The notes under the pieces are model-generated. The model saw nothing but the letters and a program-made list of their open reading frames with translations, was not told the DNA's origin and searched no databases. A program made the translations under genes and the position numbers. From Collinsella aerofaciens (GTDB lineage: Bacteria > Actinomycetota > Coriobacteriia > Coriobacteriales > Coriobacteriaceae), in assembly GCF_902364355.1 (NCBI RefSeq), contig NZ_CABJDK010000005.1, positions 75,605 through 139,604 on the forward strand: a stretch of DNA of 64,000 nt, given 5' to 3'. Positions 18,402 to 27,758 of this stretch are shown piece after piece (positions within the stretch are counted from its first letter, which is position 1; every line of letters starts with the position of its first letter).

Positions 18402-20246
18402 TTGAATTATCTGAGTGAGATGCTCAAATTGCCGGTCTTGGACGTCGACGGCGAAAAGCTCGGCGTGGTCAACGATTTTGGTATTGCTACCGGCGAAGTT
18501 TTTCCGCACGTGACGTCGCTCGCGTTCCGCGGTCCCGGCAAGACGCCGTTTATGATCAGCTGGCGCAAATGGGTCGACCGTATCGACGAGACGGGTGTAC
18601 ACCTTAAGACGTCGGCCACCGAAATCCGTTTTTCGTACCTGCAGCCGACCGAACTCCTGCTTGCCCGCGACGTGCTCAACAAGCAGATTGTCGACACGCA
18701 GGGCATGAAGGTCGTGCGCGTCAACGACATCAAGTTTTCCATGTCGGGCGAAAACCAGCTGCGCCTGCTGGGCGCCGAGGTCGGTGCTCGCGGTCTGCTA
18801 CGCGCCATCAGCCCCGCGCTCGAGCATATCGTCGAAGGCTTTATGAAGCACCTGGGCAAGCCGCTCAGTGAGGACATCATCGCTTGGTCCTACATGGACC
18901 TGCTCGACCGCTCGACCAAGAACATTCAACTCTCGGTGTCGCACAAGACGCTCGGCGAGCTGCATCCTGCCGACATCGCCGACATTATCGAGCAGCTCGA
19001 CCCGCGCCTACGCGCGCAGGTGTTTGCGCAGCTCGATACCGCACAGGCTGCCGAGGCCATCTCGGAGTTCGATGACGACGAGCTCATGACCGAGATGCTC
19101 GAGGGCCTGTCCGACACGGACGCATCGTCGATGCTGGCCATGATGGACCCGGACGATGCAGCCGACCTGATCGACGAGCTCGATTACGAGAAGGCCGAGA
19201 AGCTCCTGCGCCTGATGGGCGTCAAGGAGGAGAAGGCGATTCGTAACCTGCTAGGGTATGAAGACAACACCGCCGGCCGCATCATGACCTCGGAGTTTGT
19301 CTCCCTGCCCGCCACGGCAACGGTCGGTGACGCCATCGAGGCGATTCGCGAGCTCGACGAGGACTTCGAGAGCGTCTACTACGTCTATACCGAGGATCCG
19401 AGCGGCATGCTGACCGGCGTGCTTTCGCTGCGCACGCTGATCGTAGCCGACCGCGACGCCACGCTGGGTCAGCTGGCCTATCGCGACCTGGTCTATGTGT
19501 CGCCCGACGAGGACCAGGAAGACGTAACGGACGAGATGACCAAGTACGACCTGGTTGCCATCCCTGTCTGCGACGAGAACCGTCATATCCTGGGTATCGT
19601 AACCTTCGACGACGCCATGGACGTTATTGCCGAGGAGCATCAGGAGGACCTGCAGATCGCCGGTGTCGGCTCGGGCGATAGCGCGTCGGACGACTCGACG
19701 AACGTGCTCAGCTGGTTCGTGCATCGCCAGTACTGGGTTGTTGTATGGGGCATCGCGTCGTGCATCATGGCGACCGTGCTGGGAACGGCGCTCGGCTCCG
19801 CGCATCTGGTGGTGTTCCCCATGTGCGCCATGCCGCTCGTGCTGCTGGCGGCCTCGCGCATGGTGTCGTTCGTCAAGAACTACTTCCTGGAGTATGACGG
19901 TCACGACGATGAGCCCAAGCCGTATCTGGGGTTCTTCTTCCAGAGCACGGGCATGGGCCTGATTCTGTCACTCGTGACCTACCTGTGCGCCCAGCTGGTG
20001 CGCACCGCTGCGTTCCCCGATGCGTCCATGTTTGAGGAGCAACTCTTTACCGGGTGCTTTAACATCGCGGCCATCGTCTGTCTGATTGGCAACATGAGCG
20101 CCGTGATTTACCTGATGGTGCTGTTCTGGCGTGACGAGCATGACCTCAACACGTCGGGCACCGCCATGAACGTTATTGCCGTCATGATCTCGTGCGTAGC
20201 GTACTGCGTCGCTGCGGTGCTGCTCACCATGTCGGTCATGGGTTAG
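18402..20246 (+). CDS. MgtE-like protein: PRC barrel, MgtE N domain, CBS pair, membrane domain
   Basis: This 614-residue protein starts at a TTG codon; nearby ATGs are out of frame. Two PRC-barrel-like segments (about 1-130) lead into an MgtE intracellular N domain with LHPADIADIIEQLDP and DPDDAADLIDELD. A CBS pair follows (about 285-410; GRIMTSEFVSLPATATVGDA, YDLVAIPVCDENRHILGIV), then a membrane region of four to five helices from about 435. The Gly-Asn-x-Gly-Thr-Gln signature of MgtE channels is missing from that region, so it may not conduct Mg2+ itself. The NRAMP-type gene starts 8 bp after the stop. A likely role is Mg2+-sensing partner of that transporter. Confidence 0.82.
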   Translation: MNYLSEMLKLPVLDVDGEKLGVVNDFGIATGEVFPHVTSLAFRGPGKTPFMISWRKWVDRIDETGVHLKTSATEIRFSYLQPTELLLARDVLNKQIVDTQGMKVVRVNDIKFSMSGENQLRLLGAEVGARGLLRAISPALEHIVEGFMKHLGKPLSEDIIAWSYMDLLDRSTKNIQLSVSHKTLGELHPADIADIIEQLDPRLRAQVFAQLDTAQAAEAISEFDDDELMTEMLEGLSDTDASSMLAMMDPDDAADLIDELDYEKAEKLLRLMGVKEEKAIRNLLGYEDNTAGRIMTSEFVSLPATATVGDAIEAIRELDEDFESVYYVYTEDPSGMLTGVLSLRTLIVADRDATLGQLAYRDLVYVSPDEDQEDVTDEMTKYDLVAIPVCDENRHILGIVTFDDAMDVIAEEHQEDLQIAGVGSGDSASDDSTNVLSWFVHRQYWVVVWGIASCIMATVLGTALGSAHLVVFPMCAMPLVLLAASRMVSFVKNYFLEYDGHDDEPKPYLGFFFQSTGMGLILSLVTYLCAQLVRTAAFPDASMFEEQLFTGCFNIAAIVCLIGNMSAVIYLMVLFWRDEHDLNTSGTAMNVIAVMISCVAYCVAAVLLTMSVMG

Positions 20247-20254
20247 GTGGTCGC

Positions 20255-21517
20255 GTGCAAAATACCAAGCAAAAGTCGGGCACCAAGCAAAAGTTGACCA
20301 TCGCGGCCATCTTTGGCGCTATGGGTCCCGGTCTGCTGGCGGCGCTTTCGGGCAATGACGCCGGCGGCATTGCAACGTATTCCAGCGCGGGCGCCAGCTA
20401 TGGCTATAAGATGCTCTGGATGCTTCCCGTCATGACTGTGCTGCTCATCGTGACGCAGGAGACCGCGGCGCGCTGCGGCTGCGTCACGGGCAAGGGCCTG
20501 GCATCGCTCATTCGCGAGCGCTTTGGCGTGCGCAAGAGTGTACTTGCTATGGCGGCGCTGTTGATCGCCAACACGGCTGTGACCATTTCGGAGTTTGCGG
20601 GCATCGCCAGCGGCCTTGCTCTCTTTGGCGTGCCGGCGAGCATCTCGGTGCCGTTGGTGGCGCTGCTGGTGTGGATGCTTACCATGTCGGGTAGTTTCCA
20701 GCGCATCGAGAAGATCCTGCTGCTGGTAAGCTGCGTCTTCGTGACCTATATTGTCGCTGCGTTTATGGCTGGCCCCAACTGGGGTGAGGTCGCGGTCGAC
20801 CTGGTCGTGCCTAACATTCAAAATGACCCCAGCTACGTGTCGCTCGTGGTCGCAACGATCGGTACCACCATCGCGCCGTGGATGATTTTCTTGGCGCAGA
20901 ATAACGTGGTCGATAAGAATGCGGGTGAGGACGATATCGTGCTGCAGCGCATCGATACCGTGAGCGGCTCGCTTGCCGCTGATGTCATTGCCGGCTTTAT
21001 TATCATTACGACCGGTACGGTGCTGTTCCCGGCGGGTATTCAGATTAGCGATGCTGCCGATGCTGCCCGCGCGCTGGAGCCTATTGCGGGTCAGTGGTCT
21101 ACGGTACTGTTTGCCTCGGGCCTGGTCGCGGCGAGTTTCTTGGCTGCCTGCGTGCTGCCGGGCGTTACGTCGAGCGCTATCTGCGAGGCATTTGGCTGGG
21201 AGCGCGGTGCCGATCGCAGCTGGGACGAGGCCCCGGTCTATCGCGGCATCATTACGGCCATCATCGGCATCTCTGCCGTGCTGGTGCTTATGCCCGGCGT
21301 CGATCTGTTCCAGATTATGATGACCTCGCAGGTCATCAATGGCGTGCTGCTGCCCGTGGTTCTGGTGTTCCAGGTGGTTATTGCCGCTGACCGTCACATT
21401 ATGGGCACTAACCGCAACGGCCGCGTGTGGAATGTGCTCACTTGGGCGACTATCGGTGTGATTACGGTGCTGACGGTCGTCATGTTTGTTCTGCAGGCGA
21501 TGGGTTACAGCGCTTAG
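20255..21517 (+). CDS. NRAMP-family divalent metal transporter, probable Mg2+ type (NRMT)
   Basis: This protein has 420 residues if the GTG at 20255 (after AGGTGG) is the start; an ATG at 20192 lies inside the upstream gene. It has about 11 helices and the SLC11 motif in helix 1, but DPGN reads DAGG (Asp35 to Gly38). In helix 6 the selective Met of MPH is Ala207 (IAPWM). Loss of the soft Met and of the Asn ligand is the pattern of NRAMP-related magnesium transporters, known from Clostridia and Eggerthella. Coupling to an MgtE-like sensor supports Mg2+ transport. A strong terminator follows. Confidence 0.85.
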   Translation: MQNTKQKSGTKQKLTIAAIFGAMGPGLLAALSGNDAGGIATYSSAGASYGYKMLWMLPVMTVLLIVTQETAARCGCVTGKGLASLIRERFGVRKSVLAMAALLIANTAVTISEFAGIASGLALFGVPASISVPLVALLVWMLTMSGSFQRIEKILLLVSCVFVTYIVAAFMAGPNWGEVAVDLVVPNIQNDPSYVSLVVATIGTTIAPWMIFLAQNNVVDKNAGEDDIVLQRIDTVSGSLAADVIAGFIIITTGTVLFPAGIQISDAADAARALEPIAGQWSTVLFASGLVAASFLAACVLPGVTSSAICEAFGWERGADRSWDEAPVYRGIITAIIGISAVLVLMPGVDLFQIMMTSQVINGVLLPVVLVFQVVIAADRHIMGTNRNGRVWNVLTWATIGVITVLTVVMFVLQAMGYSA

Positions 21518-21534
21518 CGCCTCTTTTGGGTTTC

Positions 21535-21570
21535 GAGCGGCCGCTGCCATGGGCCGCGGCCTCTTTTTTG
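21535..21570 (+). terminator. Rho-independent terminator after the NRAMP gene
   Basis: A GC stem (GCGGCC 21537-21542 with GGCCGC 21552-21557, extendable) is followed by CTCTTTTTTG. It ends the magnesium operon. Confidence 0.8.
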
Positions 21571-21600
21571 CCCGCTATAGGGGGTTAGTTATATGGCAGT

Positions 21601-21826
21601 GGACAAAAAATGCCAAATATGAGTACTGTTGCTAAGTGAATAGCATTTACATCCAAGAAGATAATGGACATAGCCGATAGTATGTTCATTAAAATTGGCT
21701 CCAATATGTCTTAAACCAGTCAGGTTGGCTGCTTTAGGGGGTTGTAGGGGTCGCTCGGACGTCATTTTGGGTGGTTTTGCCTGCTACTAAAATGGTAACA
21801 GTACTCATATTTGCCCCTTTTTGTCC
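21601..21826. mobile_element. 226-bp MITE-like element with about 30-bp terminal inverted repeats
   Basis: GGACAAAAAATGCCAAATAT and ten further bases (21601-21630) are matched in inverse orientation at 21797-21826, with mismatches only around the ATGCC/GGGGC segment. The enclosed sequence is AT-rich relative to the flanks and has no reading frame of note. Terminal inverted repeats, small size and no gene content fit a miniature inverted-repeat element, but no target-site duplication is obvious. The rest of the 540-bp gap, to 22060, shows only a diverged GGGGACG-family remnant near 21944-21996. Confidence 0.55.
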
Positions 21827-22060
21827 ATGACCTCTTGGAGTCGGCTCGAAAAGAGTGATTTTGGGTTGTTTGCTGCGGGTGTGGGCTTGGAAACAACGTT
21901 CGGGGTGGCGAGGCGCCTAGAATTTGGTCGCAAGGAGGGCGTTCCTCGGCTGTGTCAGGAGTGTCCCTGGGTGCCGGCATATAAGGAACGTCCCTAACTG
22001 TCGGAGGGGGTGCCTGCCGTGGCGGGCACCCCTCCGGATGTGGGAAGTTTGCGCTGCAGG

Positions 22061-24277
22061 TTACTTGTCGGTGCCCAGCTTGTGCGGCTTGAGAGCGAGC
22101 GCATTGACGAGCGCGTCGGTGGCAGACTTGACGGCCGCCGGCTGCGGATCGTTGACGTGATCCTCGGGATGCACGGGCAGGTCCTTCTTGACTGCATCGT
22201 GGATCAAGTTGAGGTACTCAGTCACGCCAGTGGTCGACAGGTGCGTGCCATCGCCATCGAACAGGTCGTTGCGATTGGCACTGTATCCGTACCAGTCGAT
22301 AACGCGCACGTTCTTGTAGCGCGTAGCAGCGTTGGCGATGGCCTGGTTGGTAGAGCCAACCCACGGCTGCGGGCTGCGCGTGTTCACAAACACCACAATA
22401 CGCTTATCTCCCGCATCGGCCATGATGGCGTCGATCTGGTCGTCGGTTACCAAGCCGTTGGTGCCCAGTGCAAAGACCACGATCTTGCCGGCAAGGTTCT
22501 GTTGGAGATAGCCCTCAAATGTCGCGCGGCCCGCATCGAACTGGCGGCCCTTTTCGGCATCGATGTGACTGTGGGGGAACACGCCGTCGAAGGAATCGAC
22601 GGCGCGCAGCGACACGGAGTCACCGATCATCAGCAGGTCGTAGGATCCGTCGGGGAAGCCGTCGTTGTCCTTGTCGGTGTCGTCGGCCGCCTGCTGGTCG
22701 GTGGGCGCGGTGTTTTTGGCTTCCTTGTTGAGGACTTCGGCGCCCTCACCGCTCAGTGCGGAGGTCTCCGGCACAAAGATCAGGCCGCCCAGTGCAACGA
22801 CCAACACGACAGCGCAGGCTGCGCAGACAGGGACGTGCGCGCGTACCCAGTTGGCGGGCGTGGTGGCGCCGTCGCGAAACTCGGATACGGTGCGCCCAAA
22901 GGCGCCCTTTCTAAACGGCGTCTCGATAAAGCGATATGAACATTCGGCTGCGGCGACCACCAACAACACCTGCAAAATGTACTGCCACCACGGCGTATCG
23001 TTGATGTTGGCGACCGGGTTCATGAGCAACAGTAGCGGATAGTGCCACAGGTAGATGCTGTACGAGCGCTTGCCAACCCATACGAGCGGCTCGGCGGACA
23101 GTGCGCGGGCAACCATTCCCTGGGGCTGCACGCAGGCCGCGATGACCATGAGCGTGAGGATGGAGCATAGCAGCGTGCCGCCGCGATACTGGAACGCGGT
23201 GTAGCCGTTGGTGAGCGCGACCATGGCGGCAAGGCCAACCAGACCCACGACGCCCAACACATCGATGGATGCGGGCGAGGACCAAAAGCGCACGAGGGCG
23301 CTCGGCTGTGCCGGGACGGTCTCGGCTGCGTTGTCGGCCTTCTCGCCAGGCTTGCCCTCGGCGTTCTTGCCGTGCTTGGCGGCGCCAGCCAGGCGATTGA
23401 GCCCCAAACGATGAGCGAGACGCACCGGCGCCAGGTCGCGATCGGGGATAAAGGCCATCCAGGCGCCCAGCAGCAGCGAGAAGACGCGGGTGTCGGTGCC
23501 GTAGTACACGCGGCTGGGGTCGGCGGCGGGGTTATAGAGCACCATCATGGCGATGGCGGAGACAGCAGCCAGGCCCAGAACCATGCGGCGCGTGTTGGGC
23601 TTGCTCATGTGCATGGATACCATAGCGAGCAGCAGCGGGGGCCAAACCAGGTAGAACTGTTCCTCGATGGCGAGCGACCAAAAGTGCGTAAGCGGCGAGG
23701 GGTCGCCCAGGGCGTTGAAGTACGAGACGTCCTGCATAATCTGCCACCAGTTGTTAAAGAACAGCAGCGACGGCAGAATGTCGGGACGCATCTTGGTGAG
23801 CATCACGTGGTTAAAGATGGTGCACAGCGCGCAGGTCACGAACACTACCGTTACCACGGCGGGGACCAGGCGACGGATGCGGCGAATCCAGAAGCTCTTA
23901 AGGTCGATACGGCCGGTCTTAGCGACTTCGTTGAGCAGCAAGCGCGTGATCAGATAGCCCGAAAGCACAAAGAAGATCGTGACGCCAAGCAGGCCGCCCT
24001 GAGCCCACGTGAGGTTGAGGTGATAGAGCACCACCGCGACGACGGCAAGCGTGCGCAGGCCGTCAAGGGCAGGGATGTAGCGGGACTTGGGGCGAGCAGG
24101 CGTCTGCTCCGCGGCGGGAGTGTTGGCGCGGCCCGCGTTGTTGGCAGAAGCGCGATGGGGGCTCGCGGTGCGTCGCGGCTCGTTGGCACGGCGCTCGCCC
24201 TTCACGCGTTCGTGCGGCGCCGGCTCGTTGCCCGTGCGGCGTCGACCGCGCGAGCCCGATTGCGAGAATTGTTCCAT
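22061..24277 (-). CDS. Acyltransferase 3 with C-terminal SGNH domain (OatA-like)
   Basis: This 738-residue protein has a basic, probably disordered cytoplasmic N-terminus (1-70). An acyltransferase-3 membrane domain of about ten helices follows from IPALDGLRTLAVVAVVLYHLN, with VTIFFVLSGYLITRLLL and FWSLAIEEQFYLVWP. After a further helix at about 485-505 comes an external SGNH domain with MIGDSVSLRAVD, ALGTNG and DGTHLSTTG, giving the Ser/Asp/His set. This two-domain layout is that of peptidoglycan O-acetyltransferase OatA, which moves acetyl groups outward onto MurNAc and confers lysozyme resistance. Other surface glycans are possible substrates. It is monocistronic and divergent from the ribokinase gene. 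Confidence 0.9.
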   Translation of the reverse strand: MEQFSQSGSRGRRRTGNEPAPHERVKGERRANEPRRTASPHRASANNAGRANTPAAEQTPARPKSRYIPALDGLRTLAVVAVVLYHLNLTWAQGGLLGVTIFFVLSGYLITRLLLNEVAKTGRIDLKSFWIRRIRRLVPAVVTVVFVTCALCTIFNHVMLTKMRPDILPSLLFFNNWWQIMQDVSYFNALGDPSPLTHFWSLAIEEQFYLVWPPLLLAMVSMHMSKPNTRRMVLGLAAVSAIAMMVLYNPAADPSRVYYGTDTRVFSLLLGAWMAFIPDRDLAPVRLAHRLGLNRLAGAAKHGKNAEGKPGEKADNAAETVPAQPSALVRFWSSPASIDVLGVVGLVGLAAMVALTNGYTAFQYRGGTLLCSILTLMVIAACVQPQGMVARALSAEPLVWVGKRSYSIYLWHYPLLLLMNPVANINDTPWWQYILQVLLVVAAAECSYRFIETPFRKGAFGRTVSEFRDGATTPANWVRAHVPVCAACAVVLVVALGGLIFVPETSALSGEGAEVLNKEAKNTAPTDQQAADDTDKDNDGFPDGSYDLLMIGDSVSLRAVDSFDGVFPHSHIDAEKGRQFDAGRATFEGYLQQNLAGKIVVFALGTNGLVTDDQIDAIMADAGDKRIVVFVNTRSPQPWVGSTNQAIANAATRYKNVRVIDWYGYSANRNDLFDGDGTHLSTTGVTEYLNLIHDAVKKDLPVHPEDHVNDPQPAAVKSATDALVNALALKPHKLGTDK

Positions 24278-24464
24278 AAAACATCATCCAATGACGAGAA
24301 TAATCAGCACGTATTCATTGTAGCTGCCTGCCCCTGTGAATGCTTGCTGCTGGCGTAAGCTCAAGCGCGCGTCCACATCAAAGTGGACTAAAGTTATAGG
24401 GGGTGCGAGAGTGCACAATCGTTGGTCGACGGTGGGCGCAAAGCCTGAAGACGAGGAGGTTTCC

Positions 24465-25427
24465 ATGGCGGATCACAGCATCGTTGCGGTGTTCGGCAGC
24501 ATGAACATGGACCTTTCGGTGGCGTGCGAGCGCATGCCGCGTGCGGGCGAGACAGTCGGTGGCAGCGGTTTTATCACCAACGCCGGTGGCAAGGGCGCTA
24601 ACCAGGCCGTCGCTGCTGCGCGCATGGGTGCGCGCACGTGCATGATTGGCGCTGTTGGGCGCGATACCTTTGGCGATGCGCTTGTGGCAGGGCTCCAGGA
24701 TGCCGGCGTGGGCGTTGAGTTTGTGGCGCGTCGCGATGACGTGGAGACCGGTACCGCGACTATCATTCGCTGCGAGAGCGACAACCGCATCGTGCTGTCG
24801 CCGGGCGCCAACCATGCGCTTGCGGGCGAGGACGTTGCCCGCGCACTGAGGCGCTTGGTGGCCGACGAGCTCGACGGCGATGCCAGCGAGTTTGCCCCGG
24901 CTGCCGGAAGCGTCTTTATCGCCCAGGGCGAATGTGACCTTGCAGCGACGGCCGAGGCGCTTGCTTGCGCTCACGAGCTGGGGTTCTATACGGTCTTTAA
25001 CCCTGCGCCCGCCTGCGATTTGCCGGCAGGAGCGTGGCCTGCGGTCGACTTGGTCTGCCCCAACGAGACCGAGTGCCAGATGCTGACGGGCATTCTGCCC
25101 ACAGATGATGCGAGTTGCGTCGCCGCGCTCAATGCGCTGCTCGACAAGGGCGCCGGCGCCGCGGTCATCACGCTGGGCGGCGCCGGCTCGGTTACGCTCG
25201 GCGATGGCGGTGAGCCGCTGCGCATGCCGGCGCTTTCGAGCGCGGTGGTCGATACGACGGCCGCGGGCGATACGTTTATTGGTGCGCTTGCTGCAGCTCG
25301 TCTGGAGGGTCTGCCGCTCTTTGAGTGCATGGCCGCGGGTGCTCGCGCCTCGGCGGTGACGGTGTCGCGCCTGGGCGCTCAGCAATCGATTCCCACGCGC
25401 GCCGAAGTTGAACATTGGTTTGGTTAA
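24465..25427 (+). CDS. rbsK: Ribokinase (PfkB family)
   Basis: This 320-residue PfkB-family kinase starts [17 protein letters not shown] after GAGGAGGT; an in-frame ATG at 24336 has no ribosome-binding site. Signature 1 is [16 protein letters not shown] and signature 2 is [13 protein letters not shown] with the catalytic Asp; the MNMD and [10 protein letters not shown] segments are typical of ribokinase. It phosphorylates D-ribose to ribose-5-phosphate in the cytoplasm. The nucleoside hydrolase gene 30 bp downstream would supply ribose, so the two form a nucleoside salvage operon. Deoxyribokinase activity cannot be excluded. Confidence 0.88.
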   Translation: MADHSIVAVFGSMNMDLSVACERMPRAGETVGGSGFITNAGGKGANQAVAAARMGARTCMIGAVGRDTFGDALVAGLQDAGVGVEFVARRDDVETGTATIIRCESDNRIVLSPGANHALAGEDVARALRRLVADELDGDASEFAPAAGSVFIAQGECDLAATAEALACAHELGFYTVFNPAPACDLPAGAWPAVDLVCPNETECQMLTGILPTDDASCVAALNALLDKGAGAAVITLGGAGSVTLGDGGEPLRMPALSSAVVDTTAAGDTFIGALAAARLEGLPLFECMAAGARASAVTVSRLGAQQSIPTRAEVEHWFG

Positions 25428-25457
25428 ACGATAAAGACGGAGAAGCGGAGTAGAACA

Positions 25458-26432
25458 ATGGCAATCAAGAAGCTGATCCTTGATCTGGATATGGGTGTGG
25501 ACGATGCGATGGCGCTGGCCTATGCCATCGCGAGCCCCGAGGTGGAGCTCGTGGGCATCACCACGTGCTTTGGCAACGTGCGCGTCGAGCAGTCGGCGCA
25601 CAACTGCCTGGCGGTGCTCGATCTGCTGGGTCGCCCCGAGGTTCCGGTGTACCTGGGTGCCGACCGTCCTCTGCAGGCGACTGAGCCCTATACGCCGCCG
25701 GCGTCCACCGCGCTCATTCACGGCAAGAACGGCATCGGCGGCGCGAGCGTGCCCGCGTCGCCCTACGAGCCGGTGGGAGCGACCTCGGCCGGCGGCAACG
25801 CTGCGGTCGATTATTTGATCGATGCCGCGCGCACTTATGGTCCCGATCTGGTCTACGTAGCGACTGGCCCGCTCTCCAATCTGGCGCTCGCCCTGGAGCG
25901 CGATGCGGCGGCGATGATGTCCATCGGCCGCGTGGTCGTGATGGGCGGCGCCCTTACCGTGCCCGGCAACGTGAGCGCGGGCGCCGAGGCCAATATGGCG
26001 AGCGACCCCGAGGCGGCCGATGCCGTGCTGCGCTCGGGCCGTAAGCTCACCATGGTGGGTCTGGACGTGACACATCGCGCGGTGCTCACACGCCGCGACA
26101 TTGCCGGCTGGACGGGCTCGGGCACTATGGCCGGCTGCGCATTTGCGAGCATGGTCGAGCACTACATTGGTTCGTACGAGATGAACGCGCCCTACCTGGG
26201 CGGCTGCGCGCTGCACGATCCGCTGGCGGTTGCCGTGGCGATTGATCCAACGCTCGTGGGTGCGCTCGGCTGTAACCTGCGTGTTGACTTGCTGGGTGAG
26301 TATCGCGGCCGCACCATCTGCGACGAGCACCGTCTGTCCGATCCAGATAAGAGCGCGCTCGTGGCGCTCACCGTGGACGCCCCACGTTTCCTCGCGGAGT
26401 TTAAGGCACGCATGGCTCGCATCCTTGGCTAA
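25458..26432 (+). CDS. Inosine-uridine type nucleoside hydrolase
   Basis: This 324-residue protein belongs to the IU-nucleoside hydrolase family, which splits ribonucleosides into base and ribose. The N-terminal Ca2+-binding motif is DLDMGVDDAMAL (canonical DxDxGxDDA). The segments IHGKNGIGG, ATGPLSNLALAL and MGGALTVPGNVS, and the late HDPLAVAVAIDP Asp ligand, are all present. The ribokinase just upstream takes the released ribose. Base specificity cannot be read from the sequence. A promoter region for the LacI regulator starts within 80 bp downstream. Confidence 0.92.
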   Translation: MAIKKLILDLDMGVDDAMALAYAIASPEVELVGITTCFGNVRVEQSAHNCLAVLDLLGRPEVPVYLGADRPLQATEPYTPPASTALIHGKNGIGGASVPASPYEPVGATSAGGNAAVDYLIDAARTYGPDLVYVATGPLSNLALALERDAAAMMSIGRVVVMGGALTVPGNVSAGAEANMASDPEAADAVLRSGRKLTMVGLDVTHRAVLTRRDIAGWTGSGTMAGCAFASMVEHYIGSYEMNAPYLGGCALHDPLAVAVAIDPTLVGALGCNLRVDLLGEYRGRTICDEHRLSDPDKSALVALTVDAPRFLAEFKARMARILG

Positions 26433-26506
26433 ACGGTTTCTGTGCCCCGTTCCAGATTAGCTACCGAGTAAATACGCCCGTTGGGGGAATAGTCGCGTCG
26501 CTTCGC

Positions 26507-26553
26507 TTGACAACAGGCTAAACTAGCTATTAAACATTTACTATTCTGTTTAG
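26507..26553 (+). promoter_or_regulatory. Promoter with TAAAC/GTTTA operator before the LacI gene
   Basis: TTGACA at 26507-26512 is a good -35 box, followed 16-17 bases later by an AT-rich -10 region. The sequence TAAAC (26531) and GTTTA (26548), with arms AAACA/TGTTT, overlaps and follows the -10 region. A repressor bound there would block this promoter, which suggests autoregulation by the downstream LacI protein. Confidence 0.5.
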
Positions 26554-26635
26554 ATTGAATTTGCGGTCGTTTAGTTGTCGAGTCACGGGGCGGTCAGGCC
26601 ACGATGCTCGACCGCGACCGTTACTAGGGGGAACA

Positions 26636-27646
26636 ATGGCCAAAGCAAGTGTTCGCGAGATCAGCCGCATCACCGGTTTTTCGCCTGCGACCGTGTCCAA
26701 CGCGCTCAACCGCAAGCGCAGCGTGAGCGAGGAGACCGCCAAAGTCATCCTGGAGTGCGCGCAGTCGCTCGGCTATCAGCAGTCGACGCAGCTCGAGAGC
26801 ATCCAGTTTGTGCTCGCGCGCAAGACGGGCGCCATCCTGGACGAGAGCACCTTCCACCCCGCGGTCATCGAGGGCGTGGAGCGCCAGGCGCGTCGCCACG
26901 GCATGAGCACGAGCTTTGTCTCGCTCGACTTTAGCGACCTAGACGCCGTGCGTCCGCAGGTCGAGGGCCTGATCGCCGACCCGTCTGCCGCCATCGTGCT
27001 GATGGGCACCGAGTTGGGCGAGGAGGACTACGCCCTGTTCGCTAACGCCGCCGCCCACCTGATCGTGCTCGATGGCTGGAGCGACCGCCAGTACTTCGAT
27101 GCCGTGGTCATTGCCAATACCGATTCGGTGCTGCGTGCCGTGGACTACCTTATCGAGAAAGGTCACAAGCAAATCGGCTATCTGGCGGGCGACCTTCGTA
27201 TCCGCAACTTTAAGGACCGCGAGCGCGGCTATCGCCAAGCGCTTGAGGATGCGGACCTCGAGGCCAATCCGGCATGGCGCGTCACGCTGGGCACCACGCT
27301 CGAGGGCGCTTATCGCGACATGGGCGCGTGGCTCGACAATGCCTCGCACGACGACCTGCCGACGGCTTTCTTTGCCGAGAACGACGTGCTCGCCGTGGGT
27401 GCCATGCGCGCGTTCAACGAGCACGGCATTCGCGTGCCCGAGGATGTCTCGATCATCGGCTTTGACGACCTATCTCTGGGCGCTTTTTCCAACCCGCCGC
27501 TCACCACGGTGCATGTTCCCAAGCACGAGGTGGGTGAGATCGCGGTGCGCCGCCTGGTGGGCAACATCCGCAATCCCAAGAGCTACACCTGCAAAACGGC
27601 TGTGTCGACCTATTTTGTCGAGCGCCAGAGCGTGCGCGAAATCTAG
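26636..27646 (+). CDS. LacI-family transcriptional regulator
   Basis: This 336-residue protein starts MAKASVREISRITGFSPATV after AGGGGGAA. The N-terminal LacI helix-turn-helix and hinge region (about 4-60; SPATVSNALNRKRSVSEETA) is followed by a periplasmic-binding-protein-like sugar domain with the usual GYLAGD, RERGYRQAL, FFAENDVLAVGAMRA and VSIIGFDDLSLG segments. It most likely controls the isomerase/transketolase/kinase operon that follows. TAAAC/GTTTA half-sites occur both before its own gene and before that operon. The inducing sugar is unknown. Confidence 0.92.
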   Translation: MAKASVREISRITGFSPATVSNALNRKRSVSEETAKVILECAQSLGYQQSTQLESIQFVLARKTGAILDESTFHPAVIEGVERQARRHGMSTSFVSLDFSDLDAVRPQVEGLIADPSAAIVLMGTELGEEDYALFANAAAHLIVLDGWSDRQYFDAVVIANTDSVLRAVDYLIEKGHKQIGYLAGDLRIRNFKDRERGYRQALEDADLEANPAWRVTLGTTLEGAYRDMGAWLDNASHDDLPTAFFAENDVLAVGAMRAFNEHGIRVPEDVSIIGFDDLSLGAFSNPPLTTVHVPKHEVGEIAVRRLVGNIRNPKSYTCKTAVSTYFVERQSVREI

Positions 27647-27709
27647 GCGGAGACGGCATCGCCTGCAGCGTGCCAAAGCTCGCTAGGGCAGTAAACATAG
27701 CGCTATTCA

Positions 27710-27739
27710 AAAGAGGGTCCTTCGGGGCCCTCTTTTTGT
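27710..27739 (+). terminator. Rho-independent terminator of the LacI gene
   Basis: A ten-pair stem with a UUCG tetraloop (27711-27720 with 27725-27734) is followed by a T-rich tail. Confidence 0.92.
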
Positions 27740-27758
27740 TGCCCTTGTATGTTCAGAT

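Noticed and set aside
22010..22939. Plus-strand frame opposite the end of the OatA-like gene
   Set aside because: It is antisense to the SGNH domain, whose motifs are clear on the minus strand.
24378..26330. Long open frame on the minus strand opposite ribokinase and nucleoside hydrolase
   Set aside because: The composition is typical for antisense of high-GC genes, and both plus-strand genes have full family motifs.
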